From contig DYFF01000003.1 of NCBI GenBank assembly GCA_020725335.1, positions 1 through 64,000 of the forward strand: a DNA stretch of 64,000 nt, given 5' to 3'. Source of the DNA: Thermodesulfovibrio sp. Its GTDB lineage: Bacteria; Nitrospirota; Thermodesulfovibrionia; Thermodesulfovibrionales; Thermodesulfovibrionaceae. Below the pieces are notes generated by a model that saw nothing but the letters and a program-made list of their open reading frames with translations, was not told the origin of the DNA and searched no databases. A program made the translations under genes and the position numbers. This document shows, piece by piece, positions 8,178 through 17,652 of this stretch (its first letter is position 1; the number at the start of each line of letters is the position of its first letter).

Positions 8178-9122
8178 ATGGATTTATCAGTTGTAGTATC
8201 CCTTTTCAATGAAGAAGAGAACATTGACGAACTTCATAAAAAGTTATCAGAGACATTAAATAATCTTTCAATTTCGTATGAATTAATCTATGTTGACGAT
8301 GGAAGTTCTGATAATACATTAAAAAAACTTGAAGAGATTCAAAAAAATGACGCTAATGTAGTTGTTTTAGCCTTTAGAAGAAATTTTGGACAGACCGCGG
8401 CTTTTGCAGCAGGATTTGATTTTGCAAGAGGAGATGTGGTTATTACCATGGACGGAGACCTTCAGAATGACCCTGTAGACATACCAAAGCTTCTTGAAGC
8501 TATAAAAGATGCTGACCTGGTAAGCGGATGGCGGAAAAAAAGGAAGGATCCATTTCTATCAAGAAGGGTTCCTTCTATCGTAGCAAACTGGCTTATTGGT
8601 AAAGTTACAGGGGTTAGAATTCATGATTATGGATGTTCATTGAAAGCTTATAGAAGAGAAGTGGTGAAAAATCTCAGGCTTTACGGTGAGATGCACAGAT
8701 TCATACCAGCCCTTGCAAGCTGGTATGGAGTAAAGATCAAGGAAGTAGAGGTAACTCATCATCCAAGATACAGAGGCAAATCTAAATATGGAATAGGAAG
8801 AACAATAAAAGTTCTTCTTGATCTTGTTACAGTGAAGTTTCTCCACAGCTTCTCAACAAAGCCAATTCAGTTTTTCGGTCCGATTGGGGTTTTATTCATG
8901 ATTACAGGAGTTGCAATCGTTGGTTATCTTGTTTTTCTTAAATTTTTCAAAGGTATTTCAATAGGTGGAAGACCTCTGCTTCTTGGAGGATTCTTCTCTA
9001 TACTAATAGGATTAAACTTTATTGGAATGGGACTTCTTGGTGAGATGATTGTAAGAGTCTATCATGAAACACAGAAAAAACCTATTTATATTCTGAAAAA
9101 GATTTTAGGTCCGGGAGATTGA
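8178..9122 (+). CDS. GT2 polyprenyl-phosphate sugar transferase (DPM1/ArnC/GtrB-like)
   Basis: A 314-residue inverting GT-A enzyme with VVSLFNEEENI at the N-terminus, the nucleotide-binding VDDGSSDNT, the metal motif MDGDLQNDP, and two C-terminal membrane helices (about 235-260 and 270-295). This architecture belongs to enzymes that load a sugar from a nucleotide donor onto undecaprenyl-phosphate at the cytoplasmic face, such as ArnC, GtrB and DPM1. It would supply the lipid-linked donor for the GT39 domain encoded just upstream. A good Shine-Dalgarno (GAGGGAG) precedes the ATG. The next gene starts at a TTG that overlaps its stop codon. The sugar (glucose, mannose, aminoarabinose) cannot be read from sequence. 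Confidence 0.88.
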   Translation: MDLSVVVSLFNEEENIDELHKKLSETLNNLSISYELIYVDDGSSDNTLKKLEEIQKNDANVVVLAFRRNFGQTAAFAAGFDFARGDVVITMDGDLQNDPVDIPKLLEAIKDADLVSGWRKKRKDPFLSRRVPSIVANWLIGKVTGVRIHDYGCSLKAYRREVVKNLRLYGEMHRFIPALASWYGVKIKEVEVTHHPRYRGKSKYGIGRTIKVLLDLVTVKFLHSFSTKPIQFFGPIGVLFMITGVAIVGYLVFLKFFKGISIGGRPLLLGGFFSILIGLNFIGMGLLGEMIVRVYHETQKKPIYILKKILGPGD

Positions 9123-10015
9123 AAAAAAAATTAAAAGTCATTTTTCGATTCTTAGTTACAATAACTCTTATTCTATATATTCTAACTAAGATTGACCTTT
9201 CAAAATTGTTCATTACGCTCTCAGAAATAAATCTTTTACTTTTTTTCATCGCTTCTTTCTTATATATTGTCTCATCATATATATCAACTCTGAGATGGAG
9301 GCTTTTTATCCCTTCAAATTCGGCTCTCACAAAAGGTAGCTTGTTTTCTCTTTATATGATAGGTTGTTTTTTCAATATTTTTCTGCCGGGAATTATGGGA
9401 GGTGATGTAGTAAAGGTAATTTTAATGAGAAAAATGACTGGACTAAAAGAAGCAATCGCCTCAGTTTTTATTGAAAGATATATTGGGTTTTTTGGTTTAC
9501 TCTTGCTTGGATTTATATTTTTCTTTATTTTTTATCAGGATCTCCCTAAAAATGAAACTATATATCTTGTCCCTTTAACTTTTGTCTCTTTTTTATTTGG
9601 AACACTTATTTTATATCTGTCAGGGAAGATATCCTTTTTAAGAGATATAAAAAATTACATTTTTAGATTTGACAGAAAACTTTTTTATAAGGCGTTTATT
9701 TATTCACTTCTTGTTCAACTTACAGTCATGATATCTGTCTATTTTGTCTTCTTAAGCCTGAATGTAAATATTAAATTTTATGAAATAGTGATTTATCTTC
9801 CACTAATAATTATCTTAGCCACTTTACCAATATCTGTCTCGGGCATTGGAGTGAGGGAATGGGGTTTTTTAATATTCTTTGGGGGAAATGTGGGTAACGA
9901 GAAAGCTTTGGCAATATCTATATTATGGTTTCTCTCAATAACTTTTGCATCTCTGTACGGAGGGATTGAATATCTAAGATTTAAGGATTTTATCAATGTG
10001 CATTATAAAAAGTAA
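9119..10015 (+). CDS. LPG-synthase-TM/YbhN-AglD family membrane protein, candidate lipid-linked sugar flippase
   Basis: This 298-residue integral membrane protein has about eight hydrophobic segments and the family marks FLPGIMGGDVVKVILM near residue 95 and PISVSGIGVREWG near 240, characteristic of the lysylphosphatidylglycerol-synthase transmembrane family (UPF0104, YbhN, AglD). Members occur beside polyprenyl-phosphate glycosyltransferases, and a flipping or accessory role for lipid-linked sugars is plausible but unproven. It starts with TTG at 9119, overlapping the TGA of the GT2 gene, so it is translationally coupled. Its 3' end overlaps the convergent HDOD/AAA+ gene by 42 bases. Confidence 0.75.
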   Translation: MKKKLKVIFRFLVTITLILYILTKIDLSKLFITLSEINLLLFFIASFLYIVSSYISTLRWRLFIPSNSALTKGSLFSLYMIGCFFNIFLPGIMGGDVVKVILMRKMTGLKEAIASVFIERYIGFFGLLLLGFIFFFIFYQDLPKNETIYLVPLTFVSFLFGTLILYLSGKISFLRDIKNYIFRFDRKLFYKAFIYSLLVQLTVMISVYFVFLSLNVNIKFYEIVIYLPLIIILATLPISVSGIGVREWGFLIFFGGNVGNEKALAISILWFLSITFASLYGGIEYLRFKDFINVHYKK

Positions 10016-11536
10016 CCTCTTTAAATCTCTGAGGTTATTAGGGAAAGTATCTGTATTAAATCTGTCTATGACTTTTGGTTCATTAAGTTCATTTTCAATT
10101 TGAAGTCTGTATTTTTTTACTATTTCACCAGCTATATAGAATATGTCTTCTCTTCTCTCTCTTAATGGTGATATTCTAAAAAAAACAGGATTTAAAAGTT
10201 TTATTAAAGACGTATTAAATTCTTCTTTAGCCATTTTTATTCTAATATCTTCTTTGCCGATGAGGATAAATTTTACATCACTGAACTCAGTAGGTTTAAT
10301 CTCTCCTACCATATAAAAATTTTTATCTCTAATTGCCTTTTCAAGTTTTGTTTGAAAATCCAACGGCATACTATCAAATTCTTTTACTACCAATGTTCCA
10401 TTTTCTGCAATCTTTAAAATTCCCTTTTTCCCTTTTTTACCTCTGAAACCCTCTTTTATTCCAAAAAACTCTTCTTCTAATGGTTCGCTATCAATATCAG
10501 CGAAAATCATGACAAAGGGCTTGTCTTTACGTGGATTATTTTCATCGTGATGAAGCGCAGCTGCGAGAAGTCTTTTGCCAACACCTGTTTCTCCATAAAT
10601 ATATATATTCCTATCCTTTGAATTTTCTCTAAACAATTCTTCAAGCATTTTAGAGAAAATATTATTTTTAGACCTAAATTGAAATTTCGTAAACTGATAA
10701 AATTCTTCTGTAGAGAATTTTATTTCTTCAACCACTTCAAAGGCTTTACCAATGTTTATGAATCTGTCCATGGCAGTTTGTAAAATATCAAAGGCATCAG
10801 TCTCTTTAATACTAAAGTATCTTTTTGAGAGTTCTAAAAAAAGTTCCTTATTATCTATTACAGAGGGAAACATTAAAGCTTGTGCACCATAGGCTGAAAG
10901 ATCTGATAGAAGCGCTAAATCATAAGGTAATTGTAATTCTGAACCTTTTGGCGGTTTAACATCCTTTAGAATTTTTTGTCCTTTATTGAAGATTTTATTT
11001 AGAAAATTAATGGTATTTCTGTAAATTGGAGGAGTTAAAATATTGCGTTGAGCGGATTCTAAATTATTTGTTCCGAAAATTGTATTTTCAATAAAAACTC
11101 TATCTTCCAAAGGAAGTTTGATCAAAAAATTGATAATTCTTCTGTATTTTGGAAATTCGTTCATCATAAAAAGCAAGCCCAAACAAGGAATTAATCCAGC
11201 AAAAAAAGCTTCATCTTTATGTACATGAGTGATTTTTTCAACTATCAAAGAAGAAATTTCTGCACTTAAAACTCCATAAATCCAAATCTGCAAATCTTCT
11301 TCTTCAAGAAAAAGGTCTCTTTCAAGAATGATATTTTTAATTCTTTGAATTCCTAAGTAGTTAACCATTTGAGAAAAGTTTGTTATTTCCTTAGAAACTA
11401 AATTTCTATTGACTTCACGAATTAAAAGATAAGCGATAGTAGGATCGTATTTAAGTATAAAAGGAGATTTATCAATCTCTTCATCAATAACTGCTTTAAA
11501 TTTGGATATAGTATGTTTAAAAACAGGCAATGACAT
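9974..11536 (-). CDS. HDOD domain protein with degenerate sigma-54-activator AAA+ domain
   Basis: The track ORF begins at 11674 inside mnmG; I place the start at ATG 11536 (MSLPVFKHTISK), four bases after the start site expected from a TATAAT at 11547-11552 on the minus strand. The 520-residue product has an HDOD-like N-terminal half (AGLIPCLGLLF echoes the HDOD AGLLHDIG pattern) and a C-terminal AAA+ domain resembling NtrC-type activators. Walker A is intact (GETGVGKRLL, about 315), but the GAFTGA sigma-54 loop is replaced by EGFRGKKG (about 362) and Walker B reads LVVKEF instead of LFLDEI. No C-terminal helix-turn-helix is seen. It probably cannot open sigma-54 promoters; a scaffold or signalling role is inferred. 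Confidence 0.7.
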   Translation of the reverse strand: MSLPVFKHTISKFKAVIDEEIDKSPFILKYDPTIAYLLIREVNRNLVSKEITNFSQMVNYLGIQRIKNIILERDLFLEEEDLQIWIYGVLSAEISSLIVEKITHVHKDEAFFAGLIPCLGLLFMMNEFPKYRRIINFLIKLPLEDRVFIENTIFGTNNLESAQRNILTPPIYRNTINFLNKIFNKGQKILKDVKPPKGSELQLPYDLALLSDLSAYGAQALMFPSVIDNKELFLELSKRYFSIKETDAFDILQTAMDRFINIGKAFEVVEEIKFSTEEFYQFTKFQFRSKNNIFSKMLEELFRENSKDRNIYIYGETGVGKRLLAAALHHDENNPRKDKPFVMIFADIDSEPLEEEFFGIKEGFRGKKGKKGILKIAENGTLVVKEFDSMPLDFQTKLEKAIRDKNFYMVGEIKPTEFSDVKFILIGKEDIRIKMAKEEFNTSLIKLLNPVFFRISPLRERREDIFYIAGEIVKKYRLQIENELNEPKVIDRFNTDTFPNNLRDLKRLLFIMHIDKILKS

Positions 11537-11546
11537 ATATTTCTTT

Positions 11547-11582
11547 ATTATAATAAAATAGGATTCAAAATGAAAGTATAAA
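11547..11582. promoter_or_regulatory. Divergent promoters for the HDOD/AAA+ gene and mnmG
   Basis: A minus-strand TATAAT (11552-11547), inside the 12-base palindrome TTATTATAATAA, lies 10 bases from ATG 11536. A plus-strand TATAAA (11577-11582) lies 13 bases before ATG 11596 of mnmG. Both would give leaders of only a few nucleotides. No convincing -35 boxes are seen. Confidence 0.5.
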
Positions 11583-11595
11583 CTTTGATTAGAAA

Positions 11596-13470
11596 ATGTA
11601 TAAAGAGAAAGATTTCGATATAATTGTTGTGGGAGCAGGTCATGCAGGCTGTGAAGCAGCACATGCTTGTGCAAAGATGGGCTTAAGCACAGCTCTATTT
11701 ACAATTTATCTTGACACAATCGCTCAGCTTAGTTGTAACCCTGCTATTGGTGGACTTGCAAAAGGGCATCTTGTAAGGGAGATAGATGCTCTTGGCGGTA
11801 TTATGGCAAAGGTCACTGATCTGGCAGGAATACAATTTAGAATGCTAAATCGTTCAAAGGGACCTGCTGTATGGTCTTTGCGTGCTCAGGCTGATAGAAT
11901 ACTTTACAATGTTTTTATGCGAAAACTACTTGAGGATACAAATAATCTTGCAATAAAGCAGGCTATGGTTGAAGAAATAGTTGTAGAAAATGGCAAGGTT
12001 AAGGGAATTATTACCTCTCTTGGAGTTTTCTACGGTGCAAAGGCTGTAATAATCACACCCGGAACTTTTCTAAATGGGCTTATTCACATTGGACTTGATT
12101 CCTTTGAAGCAGGAAGGGCAGGAGAGTTTCCTTCAAAAAGGCTTTCTGAATCAATTAAAAAGCTTGGTCTTAGAATGGGAAGATTAAAAACAGGTACACC
12201 TCCAAGAATTGATGCAAAAACAATAGATTTTTCAAAAACAGAAGAGCAAGGTGGTGATGACCCGGCCATACCTTTTTCCTATTCAACAAAGGAAATCACA
12301 AATCCTCAGGTGCCTTGCTATATAACATATACAAATGAAAAAACCCATGAAATAATCCTAAATAATCTTGACCGTTCACCTCTTTATAGCGGAAAGATAA
12401 AGGGAATAGGTCCGCGTTACTGTCCTTCCATTGAAGATAAGGTTGTCAAATTCAGAGAAAAACCAAGACACCAGATATTTCTTGAACCTGAGGGACTGAG
12501 CAGAAAGGAATATTATGCAAATGGAATTCCTACATCTTTGCCCTATGATGTTCAGGTAGCTTTTGTAAGAACAATCCCTGGACTTGAAGATGCTGAAATA
12601 ATGAGACCAGGCTATGCAATTGAGTATGATTTTGTATATCCAACACAGATCAAACATACTCTTGAGGTAAAAGGCATAGAAGGGCTTTATCTTGCAGGAC
12701 AGATAAACGGAACAAGTGGGTATGAAGAGGCAGCTGCTCAGGGTCTTATGGCAGGCATAAATGCAGCATTAAAAATAAAAGGACAGCCACCTCTTATTCT
12801 TCGAAGGGATGAAGCATATATTGGTGTTTTGATTGACGATCTTGTTACAAAGGGAACTCAGGAACCTTACAGAATGTTTACATCTCGAGCTGAATTTCGT
12901 TTGCTTTTAAGGCATGATAATGCTGACCTCAGGCTCAGAGATCATGGATATAAAATTGGACTGGTAGATGAAGAAATCTATGAAGACTTTAGACATAAAA
13001 GAGATTTACTTGAAGGGGAAATAAAAAGGTTGAAATCCATTACAATAAAGCCTTCAGATGAATTAAATAAAGCACTTATAGGATTAGGAACATCTCCAAT
13101 TGATGATGCTACATTCCTTGACAAAGTTCTTAAAAGACCAGAGATTAAATATGAGCTTATTAAAAAGTTCTCACCTCCTCCATTTGAACTAAGTCAGGAA
13201 ATTGAAGAGTTGGTAGAGATTCATATTAAATATGAGGGTTACATTGCTAAACAGCTCGAACTTGTTGAGAGAATGAAACAGTTTGAAGAAAAGATAATTC
13301 CAGAAAGCTTTGATTTTAATATCCCGGGACTATCAAGAGAAGTAATACAGAAACTTAAAGATGTGAGTCCAAGAACAATCGGACAGGCGATGAGAATTCC
13401 GGGAGTAACACCTGCTGCAATATCAATTCTCATGGTTGCCCTACAGAAAGGTACATGGATAAAAAAATAA
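11596..13470 (+). CDS. mnmG: tRNA uridine-5-carboxymethylaminomethyl modification enzyme MnmG
   Basis: MnmG (GidA) binds FAD and NADH and, with MnmE, installs the carboxymethylaminomethyl group on U34 of tRNAs decoding two-codon boxes. The FAD Rossmann motif [16 protein letters not shown] is at the N-terminus, followed by [22 protein letters not shown] and the glycine-rich [17 protein letters not shown] near residue 370, all hallmarks. Length 624 is typical. The C-terminal MnmE-binding helices end in [13 protein letters not shown]. It heads an operon with rsmG (16-base overlap), tsaB and rimI, all acting on tRNA, rRNA or ribosomal protein. The start sits just after a TATAAA box without a Shine-Dalgarno. 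Confidence 0.97.
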   Translation: MYKEKDFDIIVVGAGHAGCEAAHACAKMGLSTALFTIYLDTIAQLSCNPAIGGLAKGHLVREIDALGGIMAKVTDLAGIQFRMLNRSKGPAVWSLRAQADRILYNVFMRKLLEDTNNLAIKQAMVEEIVVENGKVKGIITSLGVFYGAKAVIITPGTFLNGLIHIGLDSFEAGRAGEFPSKRLSESIKKLGLRMGRLKTGTPPRIDAKTIDFSKTEEQGGDDPAIPFSYSTKEITNPQVPCYITYTNEKTHEIILNNLDRSPLYSGKIKGIGPRYCPSIEDKVVKFREKPRHQIFLEPEGLSRKEYYANGIPTSLPYDVQVAFVRTIPGLEDAEIMRPGYAIEYDFVYPTQIKHTLEVKGIEGLYLAGQINGTSGYEEAAAQGLMAGINAALKIKGQPPLILRRDEAYIGVLIDDLVTKGTQEPYRMFTSRAEFRLLLRHDNADLRLRDHGYKIGLVDEEIYEDFRHKRDLLEGEIKRLKSITIKPSDELNKALIGLGTSPIDDATFLDKVLKRPEIKYELIKKFSPPPFELSQEIEELVEIHIKYEGYIAKQLELVERMKQFEEKIIPESFDFNIPGLSREVIQKLKDVSPRTIGQAMRIPGVTPAAISILMVALQKGTWIKK

Positions 13471-14150
13471 CTGAGCAAGATATAAAGGACTTTTTTAAGC
13501 AAAATTTATCCAAAGAAATAGTTGAAGAATTATGTCTGCCAATTAATCTGAATAACATAGATGAATTTATAGATCCCTTTATTATCTATCTAAGAGAATT
13601 AAAGAGATGGAATAAAGCATATAATCTCACTGCTATAGAAGAGGAAAAGGAAATAGTTATAAAACATTTTATTGATTCAATTCTTTATGTATATTTTATA
13701 AAAGATAAAAGTTTAACTATAGCTGATGTGGGATCTGGAGCAGGATTTCCAGGTATACCAATTGCAATTGTTAGACCCGATCTTAAAATTAAACTTATCG
13801 AACCTTCATGGAAAAAATGTGCCTTTCTAAAAAATATTAAAAGAAAGCTTGAGCTCAAGAATGTAGAAATAATCGAGTCAAAGGCAGAAGAGGTCAGTGA
13901 AAAGTTTGATATTGTTGTTAGCAGAGCGTTGTGGAGCATTAAGGATTTCATGAAAAACTGTTCTCATCTTTTAAAAGAAAGAGGCTTTTTTTTGATAAGT
14001 AAATCATTAAAAATTGAGGAAGAACTTAAAAATCTACCATCTGAGCTAAAAATAGAAATCAAAGAATTCAGCCTTCCTGAAGTTTTTAATTTCTCTAAAG
14101 AATCAAAAAGGTTTATAATCAAAATTGAAGATGCGCGTTTTAGGGATTGA
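13455..14150 (+). CDS. rsmG: 16S rRNA (guanine-527-N7)-methyltransferase
   Basis: RsmG methylates N7 of G527 in 16S rRNA using S-adenosylmethionine. The 231-residue product shows the RsmG N-terminal pattern ([17 protein letters not shown]), the SAM-binding loop [26 protein letters not shown] and VSRALW. The classical mnmG-rsmG gene pair supports the call. It overlaps mnmG by 16 bases and its end overlaps tsaB by 20, so translation is probably coupled. Confidence 0.95.
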   Translation: MDKKITEQDIKDFFKQNLSKEIVEELCLPINLNNIDEFIDPFIIYLRELKRWNKAYNLTAIEEEKEIVIKHFIDSILYVYFIKDKSLTIADVGSGAGFPGIPIAIVRPDLKIKLIEPSWKKCAFLKNIKRKLELKNVEIIESKAEEVSEKFDIVVSRALWSIKDFMKNCSHLLKERGFFLISKSLKIEEELKNLPSELKIEIKEFSLPEVFNFSKESKRFIIKIEDARFRD

Positions 14151-14811
14151 TACATCAACAAAATATGCAGGTGTTGCTATAGTTGAGGATGGAGTAGTTC
14201 TAGCGCAGTCTATTTTGCAGTTTATGGCATCCCATTCGGAAAAGCTTCTTCCCGAGATTTCCCATCTACTTGAAATTATGAAAATACCCCTTGAAACTAT
14301 TGACTATTACGCTGTTACTGTAGGTCCTGGTTCATTTACAGGCTTAAGGGTTAGCGTGAGCACTGTAAAGGGACTCTCTTTTGTTACTAGGAAAAAAGTA
14401 ATTCCCCTATCAACTCTTGAGGTTATTGCAAGAGGCTTAGCTTTTGTGGATTATCCAATATGCCCAATTCTTGATGCCAGAAAAAAGGAAGTTTACTCAG
14501 CCCTTTTTAGATGGGAAAAAGACGAATTGATAAGGCTCAAGGAAGACTCTGTGTTAAAACTTGAAGCTCTTAATGGTTGGCTAAATGAAAGAACAATTTT
14601 TGTAGGAGATGGATTAAATATTTACAGCGAAAAATTAACACAAATGTTTGGAGAAAAAGCAATCTTTGTTAAATCTTCATATAGCATACCTTCTCCAGCA
14701 ATAGTTGCTATAATGGGTGAAGAAAAAGCTAAAGAAGGCAAGTTTATATCTGCAAGAGACTTGCAACCTATTTATATGCGCAAATCAGAGGCAGAGATTA
14801 AATTTGGATGA
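14131..14811 (+). CDS. tsaB: tRNA threonylcarbamoyladenosine biosynthesis protein TsaB
   Basis: TsaB is the ASKHA-fold partner of TsaD in making t6A37 on ANN-decoding tRNAs. The sequence has the phosphate-binding [16 protein letters not shown] start, AVTVGPGSFTGLRVSVSTVKGL and ILDARKKEVYSALF, all typical. The track begins at a TTG (14125) giving MKMRVLG; I prefer the ATG at 14131. The gene overlaps rsmG by 20 bases and rimI by four. The partner tsaE lies at 42406-42813 in this window; tsaD and tsaC are not seen here. Length 226-228 residues is normal. Confidence 0.93.
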   Translation: MRVLGIDTSTKYAGVAIVEDGVVLAQSILQFMASHSEKLLPEISHLLEIMKIPLETIDYYAVTVGPGSFTGLRVSVSTVKGLSFVTRKKVIPLSTLEVIARGLAFVDYPICPILDARKKEVYSALFRWEKDELIRLKEDSVLKLEALNGWLNERTIFVGDGLNIYSEKLTQMFGEKAIFVKSSYSIPSPAIVAIMGEEKAKEGKFISARDLQPIYMRKSEAEIKFG

Positions 14812-15248
14812 AATTTACTATAAGAGATTTCAATGAAGCTGATATACTGCAAATTGCGAGCATTGCTCAAGAAAGCTTTACTTTACCTTGGTCAATTAAA
14901 TCTTTTTTGGCAGAATCTGAAAATCGTCAGTCAATTTTTACAGTTGCAGAGATTGACAATGAAATTATAGGTTATATTGTAGTTAAAATAATTTTAGATG
15001 AAGCAGAAATTTTATCTTTAGCTATTAAGCCATCATTCAGAAGAAAAGGAATTGCTTCCACTTTACTAAAAGATGTGATATTTAAACTTAAGGATATAGT
15101 AAAAATTTGCTATTTAGAAGTTAGGATTTCAAATGTAGAAGCTATCAATCTTTATAAAAAATTGGGATTTAAAGAATATGGTATCAGAAAAAATTACTAT
15201 ATTGCTCCTCAAGAGGATGCCCTATTAATGAAGATTGAATTGCAATAA
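14808..15248 (+). CDS. rimI: Ribosomal-protein-alanine acetyltransferase RimI
   Basis: A 146-residue GNAT enzyme with the acetyl-CoA loop PSFRRKGIASTLL (R/Q-x-x-G-x-G/A) and the C-terminal VEAINLYKKLGFKEYGIRKNYY that marks RimI, which acetylates the N-terminal alanine of ribosomal protein S18. The start ATGA overlaps the tsaB stop, and tsaB-rimI is a common bacterial pair. It is the last gene of the mnmG operon; the convergent methyltransferase ends 11 bases beyond. Other Nalpha-acetylation targets are possible. Confidence 0.9.
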   Translation: MKFTIRDFNEADILQIASIAQESFTLPWSIKSFLAESENRQSIFTVAEIDNEIIGYIVVKIILDEAEILSLAIKPSFRRKGIASTLLKDVIFKLKDIVKICYLEVRISNVEAINLYKKLGFKEYGIRKNYYIAPQEDALLMKIELQ

Positions 15249-15259
15249 ATTGGAATTTT

Positions 15260-15985
15260 TTAATTTTTGTTATAGATTTCTTCAATGTGGCTTAATAGCC
15301 CATGAATCATTTTTAGTTCCCAAAAGGTAAGCCCTGTTCTTCCTAAAAAATGTTTGAAATTGTTAATAATGCTCTCCTCAATGTCTTTATTTTCGGGTAT
15401 ATATCCTGTTTTTTTGAGGATTGAACTAAGTCTTTCATATAATTTATTTAGTTCTTGTTGATTTACATAAAATTGTTTTTCCATGTGATAGTCTCTCAAA
15501 TTTTCTAATCTCATAAGTTCATAGGCAATTATTAATACAGCCTGACTAAGATTTAAAGAAGGTTGTAATGACGAGGTAGGAATGGTTAAAAGATAACCAC
15601 ATTTCTCTATTTCTTCATTGAATAAGCCTTTGTCTTCCCTACCAAAAAGAATGGCAACTTTATTGTTTTGGGCTATCTCATAGATTCTCTTTACACCATC
15701 TTTCACATCTAAAATTGCTCCTCTTTTAGAACCTCTTCTTCTTGTTGTTCCAACTACTAAAGCTTTATCATTTATGGCATTATCTAAACTTTGATAAATT
15801 TCGGCTTTTTCTAAAATATCTTCACTTCTCCATGCCATCCATTTAGCCTCGTCCTTTAACTGTGGTGGTTTAATCAGGATGAGATTCGTAAACCCCATGT
15901 TTTTCATAGCCCTTGCTGAGGAACCAATATTACCGCTTTCTTTAGGCTCTACAAGTATAAAAAAAATATTTTCTTTCCAGTTCAT
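15260..15985 (-). CDS. TrmH/SpoU-family RNA 2'-O-methyltransferase (TrmJ-like)
   Basis: This 241-residue SPOUT methyltransferase has the group 1 TrmH/TrmJ pattern: FILVEPKESGNIGSSARAMKNMGF at the N-terminus (motif 1, N and R), VAILFGREDKGL in the middle (motif 2) and PTSSLQPSLNLSQAVLIIAYEL (motif 3) forming the trefoil-knot SAM site. TrmJ methylates the ribose at position 32 of tRNAs. The C-terminal extension (about 165-241) could be the TrmJ dimer or tRNA-binding tail. It follows xseB by one base at the end of a leftward operon. A related LasT/TrmH-like specificity is possible. Confidence 0.87.
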   Translation of the reverse strand: MNWKENIFFILVEPKESGNIGSSARAMKNMGFTNLILIKPPQLKDEAKWMAWRSEDILEKAEIYQSLDNAINDKALVVGTTRRRGSKRGAILDVKDGVKRIYEIAQNNKVAILFGREDKGLFNEEIEKCGYLLTIPTSSLQPSLNLSQAVLIIAYELMRLENLRDYHMEKQFYVNQQELNKLYERLSSILKKTGYIPENKDIEESIINNFKHFLGRTGLTFWELKMIHGLLSHIEEIYNKN

Positions 15986-15986
15986 A

Positions 15987-16208
15987 TTAGAAAGGCTCTT
16001 CTTCAGATATAGGTGATTCTTCGAGTCCTTGCAATGTTTTATGAAGCTCTTCTTCTGCAGTGCGAAGCTTGTTTTTACAAAAATGTATTAATTCAGTTGC
16101 TCTTTTAACTTTTTCTACGAGAATATCTACATCTACTTCCTGTGATTCAATATATTTCAAAATTTCCTCAATTTCTCTAATAGCTTTAGAATAGGTTAAG
16201 TTTTCCAT
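15987..16208 (-). CDS. xseB: Exodeoxyribonuclease VII small subunit
   Basis: The 73-residue protein begins with LTYSKAIREIEEILKYIES and carries the VDILVEKVKRATELIHFCKNKL helix, the XseB signature. Small subunits coat the coiled-coil arms of XseA and are needed for exonuclease VII activity, which degrades single-stranded DNA from both ends. The start overlaps xseA by 23 bases, so the two are made together. The acidic tail (EESPISEEEPF) is typical. Confidence 0.92.
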   Translation of the reverse strand: MENLTYSKAIREIEEILKYIESQEVDVDILVEKVKRATELIHFCKNKLRTAEEELHKTLQGLEESPISEEEPF

Positions 16209-17652
16209 TCCCTTCCTCCTTTTTTCTTACTTTTCCCCAAATTTTACCTTTGAATAGATAAATTTCAATATTGTCACCTATATTAACATTACCAGCATTT
16301 TTGAGTGCTTTGCCATTAAAGTAAGTAATACTGTAACCTCTCTTTAAAATATTTTCTGGGCTTAAAAGTCTTAGTTTATCTTCTATTTGTCTAAGTTCTA
16401 TCGTTTTGATATGCATTAAGTTTTTTGTTTTTTCCGTAATTGCTTGATGGTTTCTTGTAAGGTTAAATTTTGATTTAGTTAAAAATTGTGATACTTTTAA
16501 AATTGTTCTGTTATTAATTGAATTAATTTTGATAACCTCATTCTTTAATCTCTGATTTGTATTTTTATGGAATAAATTTTTAATTCTGAACAATTTTTCT
16601 TTTTCGGTATTAAATCTGGTAAACACTACCTTGCCTGTGTCAGTTAAAAGGGAATTCATGCGGGATTTTAACTTGTTTAATAAACCGTTAACTGATATTC
16701 TTATGGTTTTAGCATAGTTATTATTCTTGGAAATTTCCATGTTTATTATGAATTTAGCTTTATTAGTAATTAACTTTTTTAGACTTTCAATTTGAGAATC
16801 AAAATTTAATGCTTTTTCAAGAATAAACTTAGCAACTTCCGATGGAGTTTTGAAACTACTGTGGGCTACATGATCAGCTACTGTTTTATCTCTTGTATGT
16901 CCTATACCTGTTAATACCGGAAGAGGCATATTCGCAATTTTTTTAGCAATTTCATATTCATCAAAACATTGAAGATCAACTACGGAACCACCGCCTCTAA
17001 TAATGACAATAACATCATATTTTTCATATTCTAAGGCACATTGATTAAGGGCATTTAGTATTGAAGTCACTGCCTCTTGCCCTTGAACAAAGGAATCATA
17101 AAGTCTTATATAAAACTTGAAACCGTATTTATTATCCTTTAAAATCTTAAGAAAATCCTCATATCCTGCTGCTGATTCGCTGGAAATAATGGCTATTTTT
17201 TGAATGATTATAGGAATTTCAAAAGCTTTATTTTTTTCTAATAGTCCTTCTTTTTCAAGTCTTTCTAAGACTTCCTTTTTCCTTATTTCCATTTCTCCAA
17301 GCGTGTAGGAGGGATCAATTTGAAATATATTTATCTTAAATCCATATTTTTCATGAAATATTGCCTTCCCAAGAAAGAGTATCTTTAAACCTCTTTGAAT
17401 ATTTATACCTGTTTTTAGGTAGAAATTATGGATAGTATCCACATTTCCTTTCCATAATACAGCTCCTGTTTGAGCTATGATATCTCCGTTACTTTTTTCA
17501 ACTAATTCAAACCAGTAATGTCCATTTTTATCTGAGTCTACCCTTGCAATTTCAGCAACAATCCATCTATACTCTGCCCAATCTTGAAAGAACTCTTTTA
17601 TTTCAGTTAAAAACTGTGATAAAGTTTGATACTGTGTTTGAGTATTAAACAT
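16186..17652 (-). CDS. xseA: Exodeoxyribonuclease VII large subunit
   Basis: The catalytic subunit of exonuclease VII, 488 residues. An N-terminal OB-fold (WIVAEIARVDSDKNGHYWFELVEK, with AVLWKG) precedes the nuclease domain with IAIISSESAAGYEDFLKIL, VIIRGGGSVVDLQCFDEYEIAKKI and TGIGHTRDKTVADHVAHSSFKTPSEVAKFI, all diagnostic. A long coiled-coil region (about 280-430) binds XseB, and a C-terminal beta segment (RGYSITYFNGKAL) follows. It overlaps pdxJ by eight bases. The surrounding operon also carries addA and addB, so this stretch is a DNA repair and recombination locus. Confidence 0.95.
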   Translation of the reverse strand: MFNTQTQYQTLSQFLTEIKEFFQDWAEYRWIVAEIARVDSDKNGHYWFELVEKSNGDIIAQTGAVLWKGNVDTIHNFYLKTGINIQRGLKILFLGKAIFHEKYGFKINIFQIDPSYTLGEMEIRKKEVLERLEKEGLLEKNKAFEIPIIIQKIAIISSESAAGYEDFLKILKDNKYGFKFYIRLYDSFVQGQEAVTSILNALNQCALEYEKYDVIVIIRGGGSVVDLQCFDEYEIAKKIANMPLPVLTGIGHTRDKTVADHVAHSSFKTPSEVAKFILEKALNFDSQIESLKKLITNKAKFIINMEISKNNNYAKTIRISVNGLLNKLKSRMNSLLTDTGKVVFTRFNTEKEKLFRIKNLFHKNTNQRLKNEVIKINSINNRTILKVSQFLTKSKFNLTRNHQAITEKTKNLMHIKTIELRQIEDKLRLLSPENILKRGYSITYFNGKALKNAGNVNIGDNIEIYLFKGKIWGKVRKKEEGNGKLNLF

